Origin: Gammaproteobacteria bacterium
GTDB lineage: Bacteria > Pseudomonadota > Gammaproteobacteria > Pseudomonadales > UBA5518
DNA length: 64,000 bases
Assembly: GCA_016705365.1 (NCBI GenBank)
Contig: JADIYI010000009.1
Span: forward strand, 372,001-436,000
Direction: 5' to 3'
Shown: one piece after another, positions 54,692 to 62,072 of the stretch
How positions within the stretch are numbered: position 1 is the stretch's first letter
How the letters are laid out: the number at the start of each line of letters is the position of its first letter
The notes under the pieces: model-generated
Seen by the model: only the letters and a program-made list of their open reading frames with translations
Told to the model about the DNA's origin: nothing
Database searches by the model: none
Translations under genes and position numbers: made by a program

Positions 54692-55699
54692 TCAGTGCAG
54701 GTTCACCAGGTAGCGACCACTGCTCTTGCCGGCTGCCATCAATGCCAGGCGTTCAGGCACCTGTGTGAGAGCGATCTCCGTGGCCATGCGATCGAGCTCC
54801 ACGATTTTCATTTCGCCGGCGATCTGCTGCCAGGTCGCCTCCTTGCGCGCGAGCGGCAGCTCCACGCAATCGACGCCGAGCAGGTTCACCCCGCGCAGGA
54901 TGAATGGCATCACGCTGGTATTGAGCAGATGCGAGGCCGCGAGTCCGCAACAAGACACCGATCCCTGATAGCTCAGCACATTCAGCAGGCTCGCCAGGTA
55001 TTCGCCACCGACCGCATCGATCGCGTTGGCAAAGCGTGGTTTGCGCATCGCCAGCGCCTTGCCGTTCTCGTCGAGCAGTTCCTCGCGGCCGAGGATCTCG
55101 TCGGCACCGAGGTCCATGAGCCGCGCATGCTCGCTGCTCTTGCCGGTAACGGCGGCCACAGAGTAACCAAGCTTGGCAAGCAGCGCCACCGCGAAGGAGC
55201 CGACACCTCCCGTGGCACCGGTCACCGCGACCAGGCCGGCAGCAGGGCTCGCGCCCATCTGTTCGAGCTTCTCCACGCACAGCACCGCGGTGAACCCGCC
55301 GGTGCCATAGATCATGCTCTCGCGCGCCGTCAGCCCGCGGGGCAAGCGGATTGCCCAGCGCGAGGGCACGCGAATGTATTGCCCCAGCCCGCCCGCGGTA
55401 CCCATGCCGAGGTCATAACCCGATACGATCACCTCGTCTCCGGTCTTGAATGCCGGATCATCGCTGGCTGCCACCTCGCCGGCGGCATCGATTCCGGGCT
55501 GGTGCGGAAAACGCCGCGTCACGCCGGGGTGTCCGTTGGCCGATAACATGTCCTTGAAGTTCAGTGACGACCAGCGCACACGCACCAGCAATTCGCCGGC
55601 GGGCAACTCGGCCGTGTTGCGCTGCTCGACCGCAAGGCTGAATTTTCCGTCCTCGCTCTTGCGCACCATCAGCGCCTGGTAGTCATATTCCGTACTCAT
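54692..55699 (-). CDS. AcuI/YhdH-type quinone oxidoreductase (acryloyl-CoA reductase-like)
   Basis: Protein of 335 residues of the zinc-free MDR family. Key segments are RVRWSSLNFKDMLSANG, HQPGIDAAGEV, YGTGGFTAVLCVEKL and the NADP loop VTGATGGVGSFAVALLAKLG, all matching YhdH/YhfP/AcuI. AcuI reduces acryloyl-CoA to propionyl-CoA during propanoid or DMSP breakdown, but the exact substrate here is unproven. The ATG at 55699 follows GGAGGA. It is 34 bp downstream of the DUF1329 gene and 17 bp upstream of the SDR remnant. Confidence 0.92.
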   Translation of the reverse strand: MSTEYDYQALMVRKSEDGKFSLAVEQRNTAELPAGELLVRVRWSSLNFKDMLSANGHPGVTRRFPHQPGIDAAGEVAASDDPAFKTGDEVIVSGYDLGMGTAGGLGQYIRVPSRWAIRLPRGLTARESMIYGTGGFTAVLCVEKLEQMGASPAAGLVAVTGATGGVGSFAVALLAKLGYSVAAVTGKSSEHARLMDLGADEILGREELLDENGKALAMRKPRFANAIDAVGGEYLASLLNVLSYQGSVSCCGLAASHLLNTSVMPFILRGVNLLGVDCVELPLARKEATWQQIAGEMKIVELDRMATEIALTQVPERLALMAAGKSSGRYLVNLH

Positions 55700-55733
55700 G
55701 CTTTGTCCTCCCATGTGTTGTCGATCAAAAGTT

Positions 55734-57110
55734 TCAGGAACCGATACGCTGCAACGCCGCCTGCGTCAGGTATTTATCGTAAAGATCCCGGTCATTGACG
55801 CCGCTGCGATAACCACCGGGCAATTCCCTGACCTGTTCGAGGCGCGTGATGCGGTTCGTCTGCACATCATGGGCATGCACCCGGGTCCAGGACCAGTAAG
55901 GGTGCGCCCCGTCCATCACCCGATTCTCGCCGTCCTCGTAAATCGAAAATGCGCCATCGAAGGAGCGAAAGATATTTCCCTGCCTGTCGAAGCTCACCAT
56001 GCTGAGCGGCAACAGGGTGCGCGCATCGAACCACACCCGCTTCCTGCTGACCGGCGCCCGCGGGTATTTGACGGGCTCCGCCTCGACCACGATCGCCTCC
56101 GGCACAAACTCCACCGCGGTATCCCAAAACGATAGACCCTTGGCCCCCCCGTGCGTTCCATGCTCCCAGTTCGGATGCGCCGCATTCCAGCTGCGCGATA
56201 CCGCACCGAGCGCCGGTCCCTGGTGCACGATGCGATAGTTACCCCAGGTCAGGAACGGGTCGCCCGCGGCCCAGGCATCCGAGAGGTACAGCGTCGAGCC
56301 CGGAATCAGCGGTTCGAAGCGCTGGTTGGTCGGAAAGCGTCGCACACGCTTGAACGCCGGAAGATAACCGAACAGATCGGGATAGCGGTTCTGGTCATAG
56401 TGCCAGATATTCAGAAACGAGGTTCCGCGCACATCGTTCGGCGCCAGGAAGAAAATCGACTGGTAGCGCAGCTTGTCTTCGTGCCCGGGCATATAGGGCA
56501 TCGGTTCGACACTCACCCGCCCGACCGGCGCGAGCTCCGCCCAGCACGACTGATACTCGTAGCCCAGCGCGCCCCTGTCATCGAGATCGTATTCGCGGAT
56601 CGCATACAGCGAGGCGTCGTGTCGCCCCCAGCTCATGGTGATCCCGGCAAATACCTCGATGCCGCTGCTCGGGGACGGAAACGGATTGCCGCCGATCCAC
56701 GGCTTGCCCTCGTCGGTGACGACATTGCCATCGGCGGCAAAACGCGCCCGGCCGCGGTTGCGCAGCGTCGCCTCGACGTACTCCCAGGGGCTGAGCCGCA
56801 TGATGTCGGTGGTGGTGTCGAGCACCGTCAGTCGCCGACCCATCTGCGCAATCTGGGTGTACTGGATCGGATCGAGCAGGTCCCTGACCAGTTCCACGTT
56901 GTGCGCATCGATGGTGTCGCCCGCGCCCAATTTGCCTTGCGTATAACCCTCCAGTGACAGGGCCTCGTCGGGATAGGCGGCCGTGATATCCCCGTCCGCC
57001 GCGATCGCTTTCCACAGTGGCATGAGCACACCGGTCGCGAGCACGCCCTGCCCCAGCCGCTGCATGAATTGCCGGCGACTGTAAGCGTCATGATATTTGC
57101 GGATTCTCAA
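55734..57110 (-). CDS. DUF1329 protein with Tat-like signal
   Basis: Protein of 458 residues of the DUF1329 family, related to outer-membrane lipid-sorting folds. The N-terminus YSRRQFMQRLGQGVLATGVL fits a twin-arginine signal. Family segments include GNPFPSPSSGIEVFAG and the late KRVWFDARTLLPLSMVSFD. DUF1329 genes usually accompany a DUF1302 gene and an RND transporter; here DUF1302 lies 5 kb upstream on the same strand and no RND gene is present. The start appears to be TTG at 57110 after AGGAGG; an in-frame ATG further in would destroy the Tat motif. Confidence 0.87.
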   Translation of the reverse strand: MRIRKYHDAYSRRQFMQRLGQGVLATGVLMPLWKAIAADGDITAAYPDEALSLEGYTQGKLGAGDTIDAHNVELVRDLLDPIQYTQIAQMGRRLTVLDTTTDIMRLSPWEYVEATLRNRGRARFAADGNVVTDEGKPWIGGNPFPSPSSGIEVFAGITMSWGRHDASLYAIREYDLDDRGALGYEYQSCWAELAPVGRVSVEPMPYMPGHEDKLRYQSIFFLAPNDVRGTSFLNIWHYDQNRYPDLFGYLPAFKRVRRFPTNQRFEPLIPGSTLYLSDAWAAGDPFLTWGNYRIVHQGPALGAVSRSWNAAHPNWEHGTHGGAKGLSFWDTAVEFVPEAIVVEAEPVKYPRAPVSRKRVWFDARTLLPLSMVSFDRQGNIFRSFDGAFSIYEDGENRVMDGAHPYWSWTRVHAHDVQTNRITRLEQVRELPGGYRSGVNDRDLYDKYLTQAALQRIGS

Positions 57111-57162
57111 AATCCTGCGGCCTCCTGGATTACGTCACTCGATCCGGCACTGCGCTGCTGCG

Positions 57163-57272
57163 CGCTGACGCGTGCTCATGCGGCTGCAGACCCCGCCGCA
57201 AGTACGTCCCTGTAGGCTCGTGTCGCCATCCTGGCGACACACGGTCTGCTGCCGTATGAGCACGCGTCAGCG
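57163..57272. repeat. Nested palindrome, 30-bp arms with inner hairpin
   Basis: The arms at 57163-57192 and 57243-57272 match in 28 of 30 positions as inverted repeats (outer end CGCTGACGCGTGCTCATG). Between them is a second hairpin, TGTCGCCA-TCC-TGGCGACA at 57221-57239. It occupies the gap between the periplasmic protein gene and the DUF1329 gene. The form suggests a dispersed intergenic palindrome of the REP/BIME or MITE kind. No second copy occurs in the window. Confidence 0.7.
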
Positions 57273-57298
57273 GGCACTCACCGCGACATCCCCTGGCG

Positions 57299-59464
57299 TT
57301 AACAATGATTTTCCTGCCGCAGCACGGAAAACTCCCGGTCTGCGGATTCATTCATCCTGGCACGATACACTCCTGCCCCATCCAGCAACGCGCAATGTTG
57401 CGGCTGGGCGCCCTCTGCCTGCGTCAACAGCGCCACCCGGCGCAGGGTTGCCTCGATCCAGTGATCGGAACCGACCGGCACCGCGCCCGCGATCTTTGCC
57501 CAGCCGCGTTCAGCGGCGAATCCGTCACCCGCCCGCTCGGCGCCTTCGGCGTAGATCCGCCAGGCATCTCCGGATTCGGCAAACCGGCCCACCATATCGG
57601 TCGCAACCGCAAACGCCTCGTCGTGACGACCCAACGCCGCGAGCGCCCGGTAGCGCACCAGCAGCAGCTGCCGTTGCCGATCAGGCTGGCTCGCGAAGCC
57701 GGCAACGCTCTGTGCGCACAGCGGTTCAAGCGCGGCATATTCGCCGCGCTGTTCGAGCTCCAGCAGAAAAGCCACCAGCTCCTGCTTGTCGGCGGCATCG
57801 GCGGAGGCTACCAGTTGCACGACGCGCGCCAGCAACGGATCCCCTGCCAGCGCCCGCAGCTCGGTCCAGGCAAGCACCCGGCGCAGGCCGGCATCTGCGC
57901 CGGCCTCGGTCCGCAATGTGGCTATCCGTTGCAGGATATCCGGTGGCGGCTGGCCCGCGGCGAGTTGCATCTGCAGGCTCAACGCCTGCATCGCGACGGG
58001 TTTGCGCTGCGCCCGCGGCAGCGCCTCGATCGCCGCCAGCGCCCGGCCCGCCGCCGCCGTGCGGGCACTCCAGTCGCGGGCGAGCGATGCGGCGCCGAAT
58101 TCCTGGACCGCGGCGTCGAGGCGCACGCGCTCCACCGCGGCGCGGGTTCGCGGGTCGCCCCGGGCAGCGGCCAGATGTGCCACGGATTCGCTGCCGCCCG
58201 TGGCCAGCGCAAGGTGCGCCAGTGCGGCATCGGGATCCTCGGGACGGCGTGCCAGGAACTCGCGAGCCGCGCTGTCGAGCCGCTCGCGATTTACCGCTCC
58301 CGGCTGCGCGCGGTTGAGCTCCCCGGCCACCAGGAAAGCCAGCTTGGCCACATCATCGCCCAGCGCCGGGTCCTGCTGCAGGTTGTTGCACACTTCGAGC
58401 GCTTCACGTGCGTAGCCCAGCCGATAGAGAGCGACCGCGTAATGGTAGCGAAACGGCGCCGCATCGAAATCGAGATCGAAGCCCCGTTGCGCGATGAACT
58501 CGCGGTATTTCAGCACCGTGGTCTCGAACTGCCCGTTGGCATAGGCGTACTCCGCATCGAGCAGCAGGCCGATCACACCCATGTCGCGGCCCACGATCTC
58601 ATCGCGCCAGGCGAGCATGCGCGCGATCAGCGCGTCGTCGAGATAGCCGGCATCGATCACCCGTCGCAGCCGCTCGGCTGCATCGCTGGCGATCACGTCA
58701 TGCGCGCGGCGTTGCTCGAGAATCGCGAAAGCCTCCTCCCGCAGACGGCGCGCGATCGCCGGAGTGATCTCGGCACCGACATCGGGAAGGCCTTGCAATG
58801 CCTCGCCGCGGCGCGCGCGCAGCACCGCGAGCTCGCCGTCCACGATATCGGCGAGCGGATTGCCGGGATCGCCGGCCAGCGCATCGCGCAGCCGCGTGAG
58901 CCGGCTTTCGGCCGCCGCCACATCGTCACGCGCGAGCTCCACGTAGGCCATGCCGAGCCAGCTGCCGTACACCAGGCCGGGAAACAGGATCCGCACCGCC
59001 GTTGCCTGGAATCCGCGCTCGGCGCGCGACAGGGCCGGGATGCGCTGATCCGGCGCGCGCAGCGCGTCCGCCAGCGCCAGGTCGATCCAGGCCTGCCAGT
59101 AGCGCACCCCGGCCAGCGCATAATTGATGGCGTGCCACTGCTCGGAGCGATACAGCGATTCGAGCCGGGCTTCATCCTCGCCCGTCGTCGCTTCGAGGAC
59201 CCGGATCCGGGCACGGCAGGCGCGATGCAGTTCGTCTCCGCTGGCACGCAATGCGGCGAGCGTGGCGGGGCCCTCGCGGCGCTCGCGGGCCGCACTCACC
59301 CGCTTGCCGTAATCGTCGACACCGTCACTGAACTGCTCGGGGCTCCAACTGGCCGCATGGCGTTCGATAGCGCTCGCCAGCACGGCGGTCTGTTCCACGG
59401 CACCCTGCGCCGCGGGCGTCAACGCCAGCCAGGCGATCAGGCATGCCCGCAGCCAGGCTCTCAC
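57299..59464 (-). CDS. Large exported helical-repeat protein of unknown function
   Basis: Protein of 721 residues with a signal peptide (ACLIAWLALTPAAQGA). The rest is rich in Ala, Arg, Leu and Glu with TPR-like helical repeats (ALYRLGYAREALEVCNNLQQ, LVRYRALAALGRHDEAFAVA). No enzymatic motif is seen. The GTG start at 59464 overlaps the TGA of the VWA gene (GTGA), so it is coupled to the stator genes before it. A periplasmic scaffold or adaptor for the ExbBD-VWA complex is a reasonable inference; nothing in the sequence proves it. Confidence 0.85.
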   Translation of the reverse strand: MRAWLRACLIAWLALTPAAQGAVEQTAVLASAIERHAASWSPEQFSDGVDDYGKRVSAARERREGPATLAALRASGDELHRACRARIRVLEATTGEDEARLESLYRSEQWHAINYALAGVRYWQAWIDLALADALRAPDQRIPALSRAERGFQATAVRILFPGLVYGSWLGMAYVELARDDVAAAESRLTRLRDALAGDPGNPLADIVDGELAVLRARRGEALQGLPDVGAEITPAIARRLREEAFAILEQRRAHDVIASDAAERLRRVIDAGYLDDALIARMLAWRDEIVGRDMGVIGLLLDAEYAYANGQFETTVLKYREFIAQRGFDLDFDAAPFRYHYAVALYRLGYAREALEVCNNLQQDPALGDDVAKLAFLVAGELNRAQPGAVNRERLDSAAREFLARRPEDPDAALAHLALATGGSESVAHLAAARGDPRTRAAVERVRLDAAVQEFGAASLARDWSARTAAAGRALAAIEALPRAQRKPVAMQALSLQMQLAAGQPPPDILQRIATLRTEAGADAGLRRVLAWTELRALAGDPLLARVVQLVASADAADKQELVAFLLELEQRGEYAALEPLCAQSVAGFASQPDRQRQLLLVRYRALAALGRHDEAFAVATDMVGRFAESGDAWRIYAEGAERAGDGFAAERGWAKIAGAVPVGSDHWIEATLRRVALLTQAEGAQPQHCALLDGAGVYRARMNESADREFSVLRQENHC

Positions 59465-60600
59465 AGCCCCTCCAGCAGCAGGCGCATCTCGGTCGAGAAC
59501 TGCCCGCCCATGATCAGCGTAACCAGCTGGCGCGTGATATGGATATCGCCGTCCATCGTCGCGGCACTGCCACCGCCGGCCTCGGCGATCGATTCGAACT
59601 GCATCATGGGGCGATCGCGATACAGCGCGCGATTCACCGCCCGCCCGAGGCTCGCCTCGATCAGCGCGGGATTGGAGTCGTTGCTGACGTCGAGTGCCGA
59701 GAGCTGACCACCCGAACGCTGCAGCTCGCGCGCCAGGGCAATCGTACCGCCAAGCTCGTTTTCATGCGGCGGCGCATCGCCGATGAGCAGCACCACGCGT
59801 TTCGCACCCGGACGCCAGCCGGCGCGATTGACCGCCACATCCAGGCCCGCATAAACCGCCTCCTGCCAGCTTCCGCCGCCCTTCGCCTCCAGGGTATCGA
59901 TGAAGCGAGCCAGCTTCGCGAGGCTGAAGGTCAGCGTTTGCTGGCGCACCACGAACTCCGGATCATCATGGTCGCGATACGCCACCACGCCGAAACGGGT
60001 CAGCGGTACCAGGGTGCGGGTGGCATCGGCGATGTCGCCCACGCGCCGTCGCACCTCGTCTATGACCCAGTCCATCGAGCCCGTCGCATCGATCACGAAC
60101 ACCACGTCGAGCCCGCTGTCGCGAAGCCCCTGCACATAGGCCGCGAAGCGATTGCTGGAATTGCTGAGCCCATTGCCGATGCCGCTGCCGAAGCCGGCCG
60201 TGCCCAGTCCCTGAACCGGCGGGCCGGCCCCGGGTGCCAGCGCCGGCAACGGCAGCTCGCTGCCGGCACCTGCCGCGGCGCGCATCGCGAGATTGACTGC
60301 CGACGGGGGTGGCGTGGCAGCGCTCGCCGCCAGCAACATCAGCGGTGGCTCGAGTTCCAGCGGCGGATCGAAACGCAGCTCCGGGCGCTCTTCTGGGGCG
60401 ATGACAGCCAGCTCGATCGCACGATCGGTGGCGCGTTCGCGCGCGCTCCCGGCGGTGAGTTCCAGCCCGCGCCCGGCTTCGCGCGTCAACAGCAGATGCA
60501 ACGCGAACGAGGCCAGCAGCAACAGTGACCACACGAGGATTCGTCGCGCCGCGCTCATCGGCGCAATGTCCGGCGTCGTACGACGGTTGGTGAGCGCCAC
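59461..60600 (-). CDS. Membrane-anchored VWA-domain protein
   Basis: Protein of about 379 residues. One N-terminal membrane helix (ILVWSLLLLASFALHLLL), a proline- and alanine-rich periplasmic linker, then a von Willebrand factor A domain from about residue 160. The MIDAS site reads DVVFVIDATGSMDW, with VVAYRDHDDPEF and KRVVLLIGDAPPHEN following. The topology (one N-terminal helix, periplasmic domain) is like TonB or TolA. Start is either GTG at 60600, close to the upstream ExbD stop, or ATG at 60558. Neither has a strong ribosome site. It follows two ExbD genes. Confidence 0.9.
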   Translation of the reverse strand: MALTNRRTTPDIAPMSAARRILVWSLLLLASFALHLLLTREAGRGLELTAGSARERATDRAIELAVIAPEERPELRFDPPLELEPPLMLLAASAATPPPSAVNLAMRAAAGAGSELPLPALAPGAGPPVQGLGTAGFGSGIGNGLSNSSNRFAAYVQGLRDSGLDVVFVIDATGSMDWVIDEVRRRVGDIADATRTLVPLTRFGVVAYRDHDDPEFVVRQQTLTFSLAKLARFIDTLEAKGGGSWQEAVYAGLDVAVNRAGWRPGAKRVVLLIGDAPPHENELGGTIALARELQRSGGQLSALDVSNDSNPALIEASLGRAVNRALYRDRPMMQFESIAEAGGGSAATMDGDIHITRQLVTLIMGGQFSTEMRLLLEGL

Positions 60601-60607
60601 ACCGTGT

Positions 60608-61021
60608 TCAGGCCCGCGGACCGCGCCGCACCGTCACGATCGCGATCCGCGTGGCGCCTGCGGCCTTGAGCGCATCGATCACCGGCAGCAGCCGCGCGGC
60701 GCTGACCCGGGCATCCGCACGCAAGCGCAACCCGGTCGCGGCGCCGGGATGCTGCCGAATGCGTTGCTGCAATTGCGCCAGTGACAGCACCTCGTCGCCC
60801 CAGCCGAGCGCGCCGTCGGCGGAGAGCGTGATCTCGATGCTCCGCGCCGCGGCCATCGCATCGCTGACCGACACCGGTGAAACCAGGCCCTGCCCGACAA
60901 GGCGGCTCAGGTTGCCGACGATCAGGAAAAACATCAGCAACAGGAATATCACGTTGATCATCGGGATGAGCTTGTCATCGATGCTGCGGATGCCGTGCCT
61001 GGAACGCTCCAGCCGGATCAT
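60608..61021 (-). CDS. ExbD/TolR-family protein 2
   Basis: Protein of 137 residues: short cytoplasmic N-terminus, one membrane helix (PMINVIFLLLMFFLIVGNL) and a periplasmic domain (GLRLRADARVSAARLLPVID). The conserved stator aspartate, normally in a PLIDVVF motif, is replaced: this copy reads PMINVIF, with Asn in its place. If so it may not carry protons itself and could be a structural partner of the other ExbD. Its ATG overlaps the stop of ExbD 1 (ATGA). Confidence 0.9.
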   Translation of the reverse strand: MIRLERSRHGIRSIDDKLIPMINVIFLLLMFFLIVGNLSRLVGQGLVSPVSVSDAMAAARSIEITLSADGALGWGDEVLSLAQLQQRIRQHPGAATGLRLRADARVSAARLLPVIDALKAAGATRIAIVTVRRGPRA

Positions 61022-61422
61022 GGCGCGGCGCCCTCGAGTGCGCGCAGATCGACCCGCTCGAGCCCGTGCTCACGCAACACATCGCAGATATCCACGACCA
61101 GCTGCAGATCGACCGCGGGCGCCAGCGCAACGATCACCGGCGTGCCCGGTGCGCCGCGGCGTTGCTCGAGGAATGCGCCCAGCGTCGCGACCCCGAGGGT
61201 GCTTCCACCCGACCAGATCCGGCCGTCGGCAAACACCTCGAGACGCAGCGGCACGGGTCCCGACTGCGCCCCGGCACTCGCGCCGGTCAACGCCAGGCCC
61301 ATCTGGCGGAATTCGCTGAAACTCGTTTCGAGGATGAAAAACAGCAACAGGATGAACACGATATCGATCAGCGGCGTCATCGCCACGCGACGCGCGCCGC
61401 GCGCACGGCCTGCCAGCAACAT
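61018..61422 (-). CDS. ExbD/TolR-family protein 1
   Basis: Protein of 134 residues with a basic N-terminus, one membrane helix and a periplasmic domain. The helix carries PLIDIVFILLLFFILETSF, with the aspartate needed for proton use by ExbD/TolR stators. The periplasmic part reads PVIVALAPAVDLQLVVDICD. The ATG at 61422 follows GAGAGGA, 14 bp after the ExbB gene. Its stop overlaps the start of the second ExbD. Together with ExbB it should form the proton-driven motor unit. Confidence 0.92.
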   Translation of the reverse strand: MLLAGRARGARRVAMTPLIDIVFILLLFFILETSFSEFRQMGLALTGASAGAQSGPVPLRLEVFADGRIWSGGSTLGVATLGAFLEQRRGAPGTPVIVALAPAVDLQLVVDICDVLREHGLERVDLRALEGAAP

Positions 61423-61436
61423 GAATCGTCCTCTCT

Positions 61437-62072
61437 TCAGGCTGCCCGGTACAACGACACGGTGAAAAGTCGCGTCAAACTGTCCTCCATGCGCTGGCGC
61501 AACTGCTCGACCTGGTTCTCGAGCAGCGAGTGCGTCATCGCAAAGGGTATGGCCACGCAAAGACCCACCGCGGTCGTGAGCAGCGCCTCCCATATGCCAC
61601 CGGCCAGCGATCCGGCATCGGCATCGGCGCCCTGCACCGCAAGCCCCTGGAACACATCGATGATCCCCAGCACCGTGCCGAGCAGGCCCAGCAGGGGCGC
61701 GAGATACGCGACCTGTTCCAGCACGCCGAGCAGACCCGATGCATCCGCCAGCGTGCGTTGGGCGCGCCGCACGAGTTCCTCGCGCACCTGCTCGGGTTCC
61801 TTGCCCTCGCTCAGCCAGCGCATGCCATCGGCGAGCACCTGCAGCGTCGGTGCACGCGTGCCGAGGAGTGCCGTGCGGGCTGCATCCACCTCACCCCTCG
61901 CCCAGCACTCCATTGCGGTATCGGCCATGCGCGCTCCGCGGGTCAGGGCGCGGATCTGCACGGCCTTGAACACCGCGACCGCGAGCGCCACCACCGACAT
62001 CGCGAACAGCACCACGACCACCGGTCCGCCGAGACGCACCAGTGACAGCGCATCGGCGAGCAACTCCTGCAT
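61437..62072 (-). CDS. ExbB/TolQ/MotA-family proton channel protein
   Basis: Protein of 211 residues with three membrane segments: one near the N-terminus (GGPVVVVLFAMSVVALAVAV) and two in the C-terminal half (YLAPLLGLLGTVLGIIDVFQ and EALLTTAVGLCVAIPFAM), the conserved MotA_ExbB core. With ExbD it converts proton flow into mechanical work on envelope proteins. Its ATG shares one base with the stop of the DUF1302 gene (TGATG at 62070-62074), tying it to that outer-membrane protein. Confidence 0.94.
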   Translation of the reverse strand: MQELLADALSLVRLGGPVVVVLFAMSVVALAVAVFKAVQIRALTRGARMADTAMECWARGEVDAARTALLGTRAPTLQVLADGMRWLSEGKEPEQVREELVRRAQRTLADASGLLGVLEQVAYLAPLLGLLGTVLGIIDVFQGLAVQGADADAGSLAGGIWEALLTTAVGLCVAIPFAMTHSLLENQVEQLRQRMEDSLTRLFTVSLYRAA

